64,000 nucleotides of DNA from an uncultured Psychroserpens sp. (GTDB taxonomy: Bacteria; Bacteroidota; Bacteroidia; Flavobacteriales; Flavobacteriaceae): contig NZ_CANLNS010000001.1 of the NCBI RefSeq assembly GCF_947492715.1, positions 1,178,001 to 1,242,000 on the forward strand. The letters run 5' to 3'. The position numbers were made by a program, and so were the translations under genes. A model generated the notes under the pieces. It was not told the origin of the DNA. It made no database searches and saw nothing but the letters and a program-made list of their open reading frames with translations. Of this stretch, positions 9,844 to 18,245 are shown in pieces. Numbering within the stretch: position 1 is the first letter of the stretch; each line of letters starts with the position of its first letter.

Positions 9844-11111
9844 AAAACAGAGTTGTCATAACAGGATTAGGCGTTGTTGCACCAAATGGTGTTGGTCTTG
9901 AAGCGTTTTCAAAAGCTATAAAAAAGGGTGTTTCCGGAATTACGTTTCATCAACAATTAGCCGATTTAAAATTTTCATGCTGCATAGGAGGAATACCTCA
10001 AATTTCCGAAGAAAAAAAACTTGAATACCTTACGCCCTTGCAACTAAGAGGTTTTAATAGTTCTGGTATTTTATATGGATGCATTGCAGGAATCGATGCG
10101 TGGAAAGATGCTGGATTATCCATAGACAAAGACAGTGAATTAGATTTTGATAGCGGAACTATTTTTGGGACAGGAACATCTGGAGTTGAGAAATTTAGAG
10201 AAGCCATCTATAAACTTGATGATCATCTGGTTAAACGTTTAGGTAGTACTGTTGTGGTACAGACTATGGCAAGTGGTATTAGTGCATTTCTTGGTGGTAT
10301 TTTAGGTTTTGGGAATCAAGTAACAACGAATTCTTCGGCATGCACAACAGGAACCGAAGCAATTCTCATGGGCTACGAACGCATCAAAAGTGGTCAAGCG
10401 AAACGGATGTTGGTTGGGAGCTGTAGTGATCATGGCCCATATATTTGGGGTGGATTTGATGCCATGCGCGTGATGACTTATAAGCACAATGATATGCCTA
10501 AAATGGGTTCAAGACCAATGAGTGCTAGTGCTTCTGGATTTGTACCTGGGTCTGGAGCAGGTGCTTTAGTTTTAGAGTCTTTGGAGAGTGCTTTACAAAG
10601 GAATGCCACCATTTATGCTGAGGTTTTAGGCGGACAGATTAATTCTGGAGGGCAAAGACGAGGAGGAACTATGACTGCCCCAAATGCTGAAGCCGTTCAA
10701 CGATGTATAAAAGAAGCTGTTGCGAATGCTAATATTTTGGCTAGTGATATAGACACCATTAATGGTCATTTAACGGCAACTTCAAAAGATAGTTTAGAGA
10801 TAGATAACTGGGTAAAAGCCCTAGGTAGAAATGGAAAAGATTTCCCCTATATCAATTCCTTAAAATCTATGGTTGGTCATTGTCTAGCTGCTGCAGGAAG
10901 CATTGAATCTGTAGCTACTGTATTGCAACTTAAAGAGCAATTTGTGTTTCCAAATATTAATTGCGAAGATGTCCATCCAAAAATCTCCGAGATGATTTCC
11001 GAAGATAAAATTGTAAAACAACACTTAAGAACAACCTTAAATATTGCCGCCAAAGCCAGTTTTGGTTTTGGCGATGTGAATGGTTGTATTATCTTTAAGA
11101 GATATAATTAA
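9840..11111 (+). CDS. Beta-ketoacyl-ACP synthase II-like
   Basis: A 423-residue KAS I/II-type condensing enzyme. The nucleophile Cys168 sits in NSSACTTGTE, and the two histidines in INGHLTATSKD and MVGHCLAAAGS complete a Cys-His-His triad. It is distinct from housekeeping FabF because it lies in a dedicated operon with its own carrier protein. Chain elongation on that carrier is the expected job. It is followed 3 bp later by the ACP gene. Confidence 0.92.
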   Translation: MKNRVVITGLGVVAPNGVGLEAFSKAIKKGVSGITFHQQLADLKFSCCIGGIPQISEEKKLEYLTPLQLRGFNSSGILYGCIAGIDAWKDAGLSIDKDSELDFDSGTIFGTGTSGVEKFREAIYKLDDHLVKRLGSTVVVQTMASGISAFLGGILGFGNQVTTNSSACTTGTEAILMGYERIKSGQAKRMLVGSCSDHGPYIWGGFDAMRVMTYKHNDMPKMGSRPMSASASGFVPGSGAGALVLESLESALQRNATIYAEVLGGQINSGGQRRGGTMTAPNAEAVQRCIKEAVANANILASDIDTINGHLTATSKDSLEIDNWVKALGRNGKDFPYINSLKSMVGHCLAAAGSIESVATVLQLKEQFVFPNINCEDVHPKISEMISEDKIVKQHLRTTLNIAAKASFGFGDVNGCIIFKRYN

Positions 11112-11114
11112 ACT

Positions 11115-11369
11115 ATGACCAAAGATCAATTAATTGCCAAACTAAAAACCATCGTTGAGCCTTATATTCAGGATGAAACTGCCTTTGTAAACCTCTCTGA
11201 GGACACCGATTTTATCAATGATTTAAAGATTAATTCTGCCAATTTGGTCGATGTAGTTTTGGATGTTGAAGATGAATTTGATATTCGAATTGAAAATGAG
11301 GATATGGAAAAAATGATTTCGGTAAAAGCAGCAATGGCTATTGTTAATGAAAAGCTAGAAGCAAAATGA
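11115..11369 (+). CDS. Acyl carrier protein
   Basis: An 84-residue acidic four-helix carrier. The phosphopantetheine attachment site is Ser41 in DLKINSANLVDVV, a variant of the usual DSL motif (NS instead of DS). It overlaps the phosphopantetheinyl transferase gene by ATGA, which supports the two acting together. It is probably dedicated to the cluster and separate from the housekeeping AcpP. Confidence 0.9.
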   Translation: MTKDQLIAKLKTIVEPYIQDETAFVNLSEDTDFINDLKINSANLVDVVLDVEDEFDIRIENEDMEKMISVKAAMAIVNEKLEAK

Positions 11370-11938
11370 TAGGTAACGATATTGTTGATTTAAAACACAT
11401 GAATAATACATGCCATTGGCAACGACCTCGTTTTTTAGATAAGGTTTTCACGTTAGAGGAGCAAGAGCTTATTTCGACTTCGGAAAACCAACACGCTATG
11501 GTTTGGCTACTTTGGAGCATGAAAGAAGCGGCTTATAAACTGCATGTGCAGCAATTTGGCAATCGGTTTTTTAACCCAAAACGATTACAATGCCAGATCA
11601 TTTCCGAAGGTAAAGGAAACGTAAGTATTGAGAATCAAGTGTATGTTACATGTTCGACAATTACTGATGATTATGTTTATACTGTCGCTACAAAAGACTT
11701 AAATGAACCTTTCAATACTGCGGTTTTTAAATCTGAAATATCCACCTATACTGTCCAGAGCGACGCATTGAAACAAGAGGTACTTAGAACGATATCTAAA
11801 ACAAAATCGATACCCATTGACACATTAAGTATCAAGAAGAATACACCCGGAATTCCAAAGGTTTTTTATAAGTCAGAACAATATTCAATCGATATGTCAT
11901 TAACGCATTGCGGGCGATTTTCGGGGTTTGCGTATTAG
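11366..11938 (+). CDS. 4'-phosphopantetheinyl transferase
   Basis: A 190-residue Sfp/AcpS-superfamily enzyme that loads the pantetheine arm onto the adjacent ACP. The Mg-binding motif GNDIVDL is at the N-terminus and WSMKEAAYKLH, the W-x-x-KEAxxK signature, near residue 55. The last gene of the + strand operon, it ends two bases before the end of the convergent minus-strand gene. Confidence 0.9.
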   Translation: MIGNDIVDLKHMNNTCHWQRPRFLDKVFTLEEQELISTSENQHAMVWLLWSMKEAAYKLHVQQFGNRFFNPKRLQCQIISEGKGNVSIENQVYVTCSTITDDYVYTVATKDLNEPFNTAVFKSEISTYTVQSDALKQEVLRTISKTKSIPIDTLSIKKNTPGIPKVFYKSEQYSIDMSLTHCGRFSGFAY

Positions 11939-11939
11939 T

Positions 11940-12647
11940 TTATTTGCTATAAATTATAGTAGCTTCTGGAAGACATTCTTCAATAATGTGCTTACCCAAA
12001 TTAAGCCAACGCTTGGCACGATCTAAGACCCAAGCATCAGAGCTTACTACAATATGTTCGCTTTCAGCTAAGCGTTTATCAGGATTATTATCTAGTATTA
12101 TTTCCCAATTGAAATCATGCGATTCAGCCAATGTTCTTAATATGGTTTTAAGTCGACCACTATTAGAAACAGGTTTGTCAAAAATCCAAATCACTGTATT
12201 GTTTTTAAGAAGTTGACCAACAGTAATCAAAGCCTTTTCTGTTTGTTGCACGCGTTTGTAGGTGCCGTGAACACCAGATAAGTCTCTGTAAGCGCCATCT
12301 AAACCCTTAAAGAGGTAAGCTCCAGACAAGGCACTTTCTAAAATAATGAGGAGATTAAATCCGTCAATACTAATGGTTTCTGAGGCTATATTTTCGAATG
12401 GAATCATGTGAGCTTCTCGTCTTTCTATTTGTTCTTGTGAAGCACTCATGCCTTGAACTGCTTGTTGTTGCCTAACATTTAATCGGTGTTTATTTCCAAC
12501 GAGTTGCAATGACGATTTTTCGGCATAGCCTCTAGAGAGCAAATAGTGCATATCTGTGATCGCATCTTTAAGTTTCTGATGGATTTTATCAGAACCAAAA
12601 AGCTGATCGTCATTACTGTTTTTTCCTCTGTTTCTTATTTTAGACAT
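11940..12647 (-). CDS. DUF434-family protein
   Basis: A 235-residue protein with an N-terminal segment YLLSRGYAEKSSLQLVGNKHRLNVRQQQA typical of DUF434 proteins and a C-terminal half rich in alternating hydrophobic strands (NTVIWIFDKPVSNSGRLK, VVSSDAWVLDRAKRW) that looks like a PIN/Rossmann-type nucleotide-binding fold. Function is unknown. It lies at the distal end of the minus-strand RNA-repair island, 22 bp after the upstream gene, so it may be its last gene. The family assignment is from pattern memory, not a search. Confidence 0.7.
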   Translation of the reverse strand: MSKIRNRGKNSNDDQLFGSDKIHQKLKDAITDMHYLLSRGYAEKSSLQLVGNKHRLNVRQQQAVQGMSASQEQIERREAHMIPFENIASETISIDGFNLLIILESALSGAYLFKGLDGAYRDLSGVHGTYKRVQQTEKALITVGQLLKNNTVIWIFDKPVSNSGRLKTILRTLAESHDFNWEIILDNNPDKRLAESEHIVVSSDAWVLDRAKRWLNLGKHIIEECLPEATIIYSK

Positions 12648-12669
12648 TAAAATTAATTTAGGAGGTTCT

Positions 12670-13281
12670 CTATTTCGGTTTAAGTTTAGAAATATCTCCT
12701 CTGTATATATTAACAGGAAATATGGTTTTATCTATGACCTGATGTTCCATATCTTCCATTGGAAATATAGGGCGTTTGGTTTTAGAATTAATAACTTTCA
12801 AACTCGCTAATTTAGATCCTCCAGAACGTTTTTTATTAATTTTTTTGGCATATTTTACAATTAAACCAACAAGAGCTTCGTGTTCTTTTATGAGTAACGG
12901 ATTTAAACAGGTTAGATATAAATAATCATGTATAGATTTTCTCACTGTCAAGTCTTGCCCGTATAATTGATGGAATAAAAACCAATATAATTGGTTCTGA
13001 CTCACAGCTATATTTCTCTCAATTTCAGTAGGAGGAAGAATAAGATTGCCATAAATACTAATGATTGAATTGTCGTCTAAAAACAACAACTCATTATGCG
13101 TAACGTTTGCCTTTTTAATGGCACGATTTAATTTTTTATAACGCCAATAAATAATCACGCAAATATCATGAAGTTCTACAGGAAATCCATTTGGATAATG
13201 AACATTTTCAGGGTGTAAAAAACCATTTTTATGCTCTAGAAGCACTTTGTAGAATTGTTCATTTAATATCTTGAGTTTCAT
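12670..13281 (-). CDS. Unknown protein beside tRNA cluster
   Basis: A 203-residue protein of no family I recognise. It is basic and mainly helical, with a Lys-rich stretch KYAKKINKKRSGGSKLASLK near residue 160. The frame stays open up to 13356, but that would run through a tRNA gene; the ATG at 13281 gives MKLKILNEQFYKVLLEHK and lies 20 bp after the tRNA, so I chose it. Co-directional with the tRNAs and the upstream SDR gene. Confidence 0.6.
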   Translation of the reverse strand: MKLKILNEQFYKVLLEHKNGFLHPENVHYPNGFPVELHDICVIIYWRYKKLNRAIKKANVTHNELLFLDDNSIISIYGNLILPPTEIERNIAVSQNQLYWFLFHQLYGQDLTVRKSIHDYLYLTCLNPLLIKEHEALVGLIVKYAKKINKKRSGGSKLASLKVINSKTKRPIFPMEDMEHQVIDKTIFPVNIYRGDISKLKPK

Positions 13282-13300
13282 AAAATCAATTTTAAAAAGG

Positions 13301-13371
13301 AGCATAAGCAAGACTCGAACTTGCAACCTCGGATTTGATGTCCGCTGTTTTTCCAATTAAACTATTACGCT
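13301..13371 (-). tRNA. tRNA-like gene, anticodon UCA, position 33 not U
   Basis: Acceptor AGCGTAA/TTATGCT, D-stem GTTT/AAAC and T-arm GCAAG-TTCGAGT-CTTGC form well. The anticodon loop is CATCAAA on a 4-bp stem, giving anticodon TCA (reads UGA) with A at position 33 in place of the universal U. Two extra G-C pairs could extend the acceptor. It may be a UGA-reading tRNA, a tRNA-Trp variant, or a non-decoding RNA. Confidence 0.7.
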
Positions 13372-13390
13372 CCCAGTATTAAATAAAGTG

Positions 13391-13462
13391 AGGGTGTATG
13401 GGATTCGAACCCATATCCTTCTGCGTGACAGGCAGACGCTCTTCCTGTTGAGCTAACACCCA
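13391..13462 (-). tRNA. tRNA-Asp(GUC)
   Basis: A complete cloverleaf: D-stem GCTC/GAGC, anticodon arm TCTGC-CTGTCAC-GCAGA (GTC), T-arm ATGGG-TTCGAAT-CCCAT. The acceptor TGGGTGT/ACACCCT pairs except for T1-T72. This is the only member of the four-gene cluster with a normal U33. CCA is not encoded. Confidence 0.88.
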
Positions 13463-13477
13463 ATATTATAAAAGTAG

Positions 13478-13549
13478 AGAATGTATGAGATTCGAACTCA
13501 TAACCTCGGGGTTGTCGACCCCGCGTTCTTCCAATTGAACTAACATTCT
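13478..13549 (-). tRNA. tRNA-like gene, anticodon GAC (Val), C at 33
   Basis: Acceptor AGAATGT/ACATTCT is perfect and extendable by one G-C pair. D-stem GTTC/GAAC, T-arm ATGAG-TTCGAAT-CTCAT. Anticodon arm CGGGG-TCGACAA-CCCCG gives GAC (valine) but position 33 is C. Confidence 0.75.
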
Positions 13550-13565
13550 CCACCATTTTTTTAAA

Positions 13566-13640
13566 GTAGCAGACGGGACTCGAACCCGCAACCTTCGCTT
13601 GGCCGGCGATGTTCTTCCAATGATCTTGAACTACTGCCAC
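13566..13640 (-). tRNA. tRNA-like gene, anticodon GCC (Gly), G at 33
   Basis: Acceptor GTGGCAG/CTGCTAC (one G-T), D-stem GTTC/GAAC with an enlarged D-loop, T-arm GCGGG-TTCGAGT-CCCGT. Anticodon arm TCGC-CGGCCAA-GCGA has only four pairs; the anticodon would be GCC (glycine) with G at position 33. Confidence 0.72.
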
Positions 13641-13649
13641 AAAAATAAC

Positions 13650-15005
13650 TTACCAAGCTTCAACTCTATAATTTTTCAAGAGTTTTCCGGCTAACTTTTT
13701 TTGATGTGTTAATGTCTCGATAATAGGATGAATAATACGAGATGCACCATCTACTGGATCTAAGGGAGGGATATAACCACGTTCATATTGTTTTTCTCTC
13801 AATGATTCTATCGCTCCTGTAGAAACCCAGCCAACATCAACGGCACTCATACAAATATTATAACCCTCATATTCTTTGGCTGAGGTTCGTGTGAGCATAT
13901 TCAAAGCGGCCTTTGTCATATTAGTATGCGGATGAAACACCGTTTTATTAGCATAACTAAACTGGCCTTCAGAAGAGGTTACATTAATAATAAACTTCTG
14001 TTTAAATGCAGATGCTTTCATTAATGGCGTAAGCTCCTTTATTAAGAAATATGGTGATATTTGGTTGATTAAATTAACTTCAACCAACTCATACATTGAC
14101 ACATCTTCCAATGTTGAGTTCCAACTGTTTTTAGAGCTTAAATCTACGGGTTGCCCAAAACGATTCAGTTTTAATTCTAAATCACTTACAGATGCAAGTG
14201 CTTGCCTGTTTTGAATTATAGGCGTTTTGTTTTCAATAAGCTGTTGAGAAGCCCCATAATTTAAAAGCAACTCTTGCTCGTTCTTAACAATTGGCTCATA
14301 ATATTGGTCTGAGTATTTTATCGTTTGTGCCGCATTATTTATTAATATATCAAGGCTGTCATGATGAGATGTATAATACGAAATAAAATCTTCAACAGAT
14401 TTGAGATGCTTTAGATCTAACCCATATATAGTTAAATTGCCCGACCAAACATTATAATCTTTTTCCTTCTGAAAAAGAGCTAATGCCGAAGCAGGAAACC
14501 GTGTTGTTACTAAGACATTGGCATGACTTCTTAAAAAACGCAATGCAGTGGCGTAACCAATTTTTACTCGACCTCCAGTTATAATAACATTTCTAGAACT
14601 TAGGTCTACAGAGGCAAAACGATTGGCATAATTGAGCTCAGCACATGTTGGACATAACCTATTATAAAACGAATGAACTTCATTATAAGGAGCATTACAT
14701 GAATAACAATTTTTAGGAATATTGATGGTTTCATAAGACTGCTCTGTTCTTATAAAACCATTATATTCTGTAGTATTGTTTAACGCGTTTTGCGCAATTT
14801 TAGAGCTTTTAAGTATTTGCAAATCGTGGGTTCTTTTAGCTTTATAACTAGACGATCTGTTTTGTTTTTTGGCATTCTTATGAATTTTAGAAATCAATGT
14901 CCCAAATGTTTGATTATCTGGATTATCTAAGGGCTTGTCTTTTAACTCAGACAAAACCTTTAAGCAGGATTCCCATTCTTTCGATGTGAAATTATACGAC
15001 TTCAT
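13650..15005 (-). CDS. Zinc-ribbon plus SDR-fold protein
   Basis: A 451-residue protein with three parts: a basic N-terminal region (1-95), a probable zinc ribbon with C100-x2-C103 and C118-x2-C121 (NCYSCNAP, LCPTCAEL), and a short-chain dehydrogenase domain from about 135. The nucleotide motif TGGRVKIGYATA and the NNAAQT motif are intact. The catalytic YxxxK appears as TNMTK (near 366-370), so the Tyr is replaced by Thr and ordinary dehydrogenase chemistry is doubtful. It ends 10 bp before the tRNA-Gly-like gene and follows the next gene upstream by 8 bp. A zinc ribbon next to tRNA genes suggests RNA binding, which is inference. Confidence 0.8.
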   Translation of the reverse strand: MKSYNFTSKEWESCLKVLSELKDKPLDNPDNQTFGTLISKIHKNAKKQNRSSSYKAKRTHDLQILKSSKIAQNALNNTTEYNGFIRTEQSYETINIPKNCYSCNAPYNEVHSFYNRLCPTCAELNYANRFASVDLSSRNVIITGGRVKIGYATALRFLRSHANVLVTTRFPASALALFQKEKDYNVWSGNLTIYGLDLKHLKSVEDFISYYTSHHDSLDILINNAAQTIKYSDQYYEPIVKNEQELLLNYGASQQLIENKTPIIQNRQALASVSDLELKLNRFGQPVDLSSKNSWNSTLEDVSMYELVEVNLINQISPYFLIKELTPLMKASAFKQKFIINVTSSEGQFSYANKTVFHPHTNMTKAALNMLTRTSAKEYEGYNICMSAVDVGWVSTGAIESLREKQYERGYIPPLDPVDGASRIIHPIIETLTHQKKLAGKLLKNYRVEAW

Positions 15006-15013
15006 AATTTAAG

Positions 15014-15709
15014 TTATAAAAAGGGTTCTAAAAAACCTATTAACAATTGATCTTTGTATGACCATCGCATACCATGACCACTTTCTACTCGTATTTCGAA
15101 AACGATTTCATGTTTGTAATGATGAAAGGTATTCCACCAGGTATGCTGTTCAATTAGTGTTGTTATGATTTGTTTTACTTTATTTTGTTTTTGCTGCGGT
15201 GTCCCTTTTATATTGCCCCAAAAAGCATCTTCAGAGCGGTCTGTATGCTTTTCCCAAGCCCGAACACCTACACTTATTTGTGAGTTAAATGCGCTTAAAG
15301 AACTATCAATAAGCACCTGTTTTTTTAATGGTAAACCCTCAATGGTTTTTAGAGTTGCCGACGTTTGTCGTTGCCCCATAATTAAAAGGATGTGATCAAA
15401 AGGTGTATTTTGAATCGCTTCCACAAGTTTTGCCATAATAGCTATATCATTACTAATTTTTTCATCTATTATTTCTGAAATATCAGACTCAAAAAACCTG
15501 TATGAAGTATCTAAATTTGGCGTTATCTCTTCTGAAAAATGAGGCAATGGCAAATGGTCTGAAACCCCGTTCTCATGAAACCTTATCAACCCTTTTGAAA
15601 ACCTTTGAATGTGTTCTCGCTCAAAGAACAGTCCATAGGATTTTAGCCAATCTTTGGAAAACAAAGATTTTGCGTCTAATATAAGTTGTGTTAATTGATC
15701 TGCTGTCAT
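15014..15709 (-). CDS. Unknown protein, first gene after operator A
   Basis: A 231-residue soluble protein without a family I recognise. It ends with ESGHGMRWSYKDQLLIGFLEPF, a conspicuously polar and aromatic tail, and contains HILLIMGQRQTSATLKTIEG, which could be a strand-loop-helix of an alpha/beta fold. Its ATG lies about 13 nt from the start point predicted for operator/promoter A, so it heads the unit 15709-11940 that includes the SDR protein and four tRNA genes. Confidence 0.7.
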   Translation of the reverse strand: MTADQLTQLILDAKSLFSKDWLKSYGLFFEREHIQRFSKGLIRFHENGVSDHLPLPHFSEEITPNLDTSYRFFESDISEIIDEKISNDIAIMAKLVEAIQNTPFDHILLIMGQRQTSATLKTIEGLPLKKQVLIDSSLSAFNSQISVGVRAWEKHTDRSEDAFWGNIKGTPQQKQNKVKQIITTLIEQHTWWNTFHHYKHEIVFEIRVESGHGMRWSYKDQLLIGFLEPFL

Positions 15710-15727
15710 GATTACTTATGTCTTTGG

Positions 15728-15763
15728 CAAATATGATACAGTTGTACGCAGTCTTTTTACGTA
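15728..15763 (-). promoter_or_regulatory. Operator/promoter A of the island
   Basis: Palindrome TACGCA-N7-TACGTA (15745-15763, one mismatch in one arm) lies 8 nt upstream of the minus-strand -7-like element TCATATTTG (15728-15736). The spacer is identical to that of site B (AAAAGAC on the minus strand). Predicted transcription start near 15722. Confidence 0.75.
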
Positions 15764-15767
15764 ATGA

Positions 15768-16823
15768 TTAATAGTTGTTATAAAATTCTGTTCTTATAGA
15801 CGCCAACAATGTATTAATATGAGCCATGTTTGGTCGTTCCATCAAATTAGAGCTTTTATAAATATCGTCTAATTCGCTTTTCATGTGTTCGGCTTTATTA
15901 ACCAGGTCATCATATTCAAATTCGGCATTTTTCACAGACAATAAAAAATCCCGATCCAAGCGTTTCACATTAATACTCCCATCCAAACCAATTTCTTTTG
16001 CCATATGCAATAGCCTAAAAGTATGCATCATGTTTTTAGCATCATAGTTTTTGCTATGAGAGATATTGTTTTTATAGCGTTCCTCATTTCGAATATCTAC
16101 CCAGTTCCAATACTCTTTATATGTTTTACAATACGCAGAGTAGCCATCCACATTAAAATACAATACAGCTATAGGCTGTTCTGGTTTTGGTACAGAACTT
16201 AAACAAACCTCGTTGGCATTAACTCTTGCAATCCCGTTGTAATTTAGATTTTCGTGATAAAACAGGTTGTAACAATCCTTCATGTGAGGTAAATTTACTA
16301 GTCCGCAGTGTTCAGCTTTTAAATTATTATTCTTAATAAAATCTTTAAAAGGTATCGATTGTTTATCGGCTCTTATGTAACAAAAATCCTCTACTGTTTT
16401 ACGCTCTTTATCGATTGGGTTAACAATTTTTTTGTTTAAACCTCTTGCTTTTTTAATTTGAGTAAAGGCATAATTAGCAAAGGTGTTTTTGCAAAGTTTA
16501 GATAGAAAGTCTTTTTTTTCAATGCTATCAAAAATGGGATGCTTATACAGGATGCACTCGTCTGGAGCATTTAAAAGTTCTAAGATATTTGGATTGTTTT
16601 TAGACAATAACTCTACAAACTTATTCAGTTCATAATAGGCAATGTCATTAGTTTCGTTGTTAACTTGCCCAATATAATTAAGCCCATAAAACAGGTTCTT
16701 AGGCAAAATAAAAACGCCTCTTATATCTGTATCAGAAGCGGCAGTATCTAAGCCATATGCTTTACTGCCGCTAATACTTTCAAAGATGATTGCTCCAGAT
16801 GTTTTAAGATCTTCTATGGTCAT
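15768..16823 (-). CDS. Nucleotidyltransferase, YcgL/COG3541 type
   Basis: A 351-residue protein with the polymerase-beta-like nucleotidyltransferase motif ISGSKAYGLDTAASDTDIRG near residues 17-36: the GS and the two Asp (31 and 33) that bind Mg-NTP. The rest is helical and similar in plan to COG3541 proteins. Substrate is unknown; relatives sit in RNA-repair neighbourhoods, so nucleotide addition to damaged RNA ends is possible. It overlaps the next gene upstream by four bases and is a paralogue of it. Confidence 0.83.
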   Translation of the reverse strand: MTIEDLKTSGAIIFESISGSKAYGLDTAASDTDIRGVFILPKNLFYGLNYIGQVNNETNDIAYYELNKFVELLSKNNPNILELLNAPDECILYKHPIFDSIEKKDFLSKLCKNTFANYAFTQIKKARGLNKKIVNPIDKERKTVEDFCYIRADKQSIPFKDFIKNNNLKAEHCGLVNLPHMKDCYNLFYHENLNYNGIARVNANEVCLSSVPKPEQPIAVLYFNVDGYSAYCKTYKEYWNWVDIRNEERYKNNISHSKNYDAKNMMHTFRLLHMAKEIGLDGSINVKRLDRDFLLSVKNAEFEYDDLVNKAEHMKSELDDIYKSSNLMERPNMAHINTLLASIRTEFYNNY

Positions 16824-17566
16824 GATATTGTGTTTAAGAAGAAACTATTAAATTCTTCTGGATTTGATTTTTTATGCATTACATCGTTTTTTATACGATT
16901 ATTTTCTGCAACAGTTTCTCTAACCAATGTAATTAAAGTAGGATCAACTGGTTCTTGGCTTTTCTCTATTTCCCGACTTTTCAAATCAATTAAGTCATCT
17001 AATATTGAATGATATTTCATGTCGATTATAGGATAGAGCTCTTTAAATAAAACAGGCGGGATGCTCTCTTTTTTATAGATCCAATTGGCACATAAGGCTG
17101 TTCTAATCGCATAGAAAAAACTTTTAAGTGTCATTTTTTCTGTATCTAAAGTTTCTTCAAAGCCTTTACTCATACTGCTATAATGGTAAAATCCAGAAAC
17201 TGGATTAAAGTTATTTGTAGCGAGTGATTTGACGTCATTTAAAAACGATTCATTGGCTCTATAGATTACTGGAGAAAATAACCACCCTAAGAATGAAGCA
17301 TTTGATTTTGCTAATAGTTTAAGAGCCTTTCTTAAGTCCCACCCTGAACCATCAAGATCGTCATCGGTCATAAACTCTATAGTGTCTTTTTGCTCCCATA
17401 GATTCAAATACCAGTCTGTATTGTGTTTGTACACAAAACGAATGTCATAGTCTGAATCTGGAGATTCAAAACCCCAAGCCCTGCTTCCAGATTCCACTGC
17501 AAATAGGATCTCTATGTTACGCTCCTTTTCTATCTCGGAGAGTTTTTCTAGTATTTTAGTTTTCAT
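16820..17566 (-). CDS. Nucleotidyltransferase, YcgL/COG3541 type (second copy)
   Basis: A 248-residue protein with AVESGSRAWGFESPDSDYDIRF (residues 24-44), the nucleotidyltransferase GS motif and Asp-x-Asp pair. It is shorter than the neighbouring paralogue and only distantly similar outside the catalytic motif, so the pair is an old duplication or two separate families. Co-transcribed with rtcB upstream and the paralogue downstream (four-base overlap). The substrate is unknown. Confidence 0.85.
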   Translation of the reverse strand: MKTKILEKLSEIEKERNIEILFAVESGSRAWGFESPDSDYDIRFVYKHNTDWYLNLWEQKDTIEFMTDDDLDGSGWDLRKALKLLAKSNASFLGWLFSPVIYRANESFLNDVKSLATNNFNPVSGFYHYSSMSKGFEETLDTEKMTLKSFFYAIRTALCANWIYKKESIPPVLFKELYPIIDMKYHSILDDLIDLKSREIEKSQEPVDPTLITLVRETVAENNRIKNDVMHKKSNPEEFNSFFLNTIS

Positions 17567-17571
17567 TGTTT

Positions 17572-18240
17572 TTAATTTTTATTTTCCAAAAGACTATAAG
17601 CTATTGATAACCGATTAGCTTCTTCTTTATGTGTTGTGTTTAAGAAACGTTGTTCAATTTTCTCAAGGATTTTTGGATGTGCATATAATTCTGCTAACCT
17701 TTCGTTTATAGGCTGAGAATAACCTGTTAAGGCTTTATCTACAATATTTGAAATGAGCTTTTCTGAATCAGATTCTAATAAAATCTTAGATAATGTTTCA
17801 AAATCATTGTAAAGTAAATTCAATGAAATGAAATCGTCAATATGTTCCGAGTTCTCATTTAGAGCCTGTATTAGAGCACATTCTAAAACAGAGTTTATAG
17901 CTTTAATCTCTTTCGCTTCCCAACCTTCCCATTTAGCATAGTCTAACTTTTCAAAAGTTAAAAAATCCTCTCTTACATCTGCTGAAAATATTACAAGTTC
18001 TAGTATTCTTGGTAAAAAGTGCTTGTAATCTTCAACATCTCCAAAAGTGGTCATTGCTGAGGTCATAAAATGATAAATATCGTCTTTATCAAGTGATTTA
18101 ATAGGCTTAGACAATAGCATTTTTATTTCGGTATCAAAGACGCAACAATCACAACTCCTATCTCTTAAGTTTCCCAATATTGTATAAGATTTAAAAGTAT
18201 CGTATAGATGATCTATAGCTTTTAAAAGTTGTGTTTTCAT
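17572..18240 (-). CDS. Unknown helical protein with CxCC motif
   Basis: A 222-residue acidic, apparently all-helical protein. Residues 28-33 contain CDCCV, a cysteine cluster that could bind metal. No family recognised. It lies between the nucleotidyltransferases and a membrane protein in the rtcB transcription unit, with 5-bp spacers on both sides, which supports a role in the same pathway. Confidence 0.7.
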   Translation of the reverse strand: MKTQLLKAIDHLYDTFKSYTILGNLRDRSCDCCVFDTEIKMLLSKPIKSLDKDDIYHFMTSAMTTFGDVEDYKHFLPRILELVIFSADVREDFLTFEKLDYAKWEGWEAKEIKAINSVLECALIQALNENSEHIDDFISLNLLYNDFETLSKILLESDSEKLISNIVDKALTGYSQPINERLAELYAHPKILEKIEQRFLNTTHKEEANRLSIAYSLLENKN

Positions 18241-18245
18241 TGTTT

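Noticed and set aside
12670-13356. Longer protein start at 13356
   Set aside because: The extension translates a tRNA gene; the ATG at 13281 is used instead.
13301-13371. Selenocysteine tRNA
   Set aside because: Anticodon UCA fits, but the long class II variable arm and the extended acceptor/T-domain of tRNA-Sec are absent.
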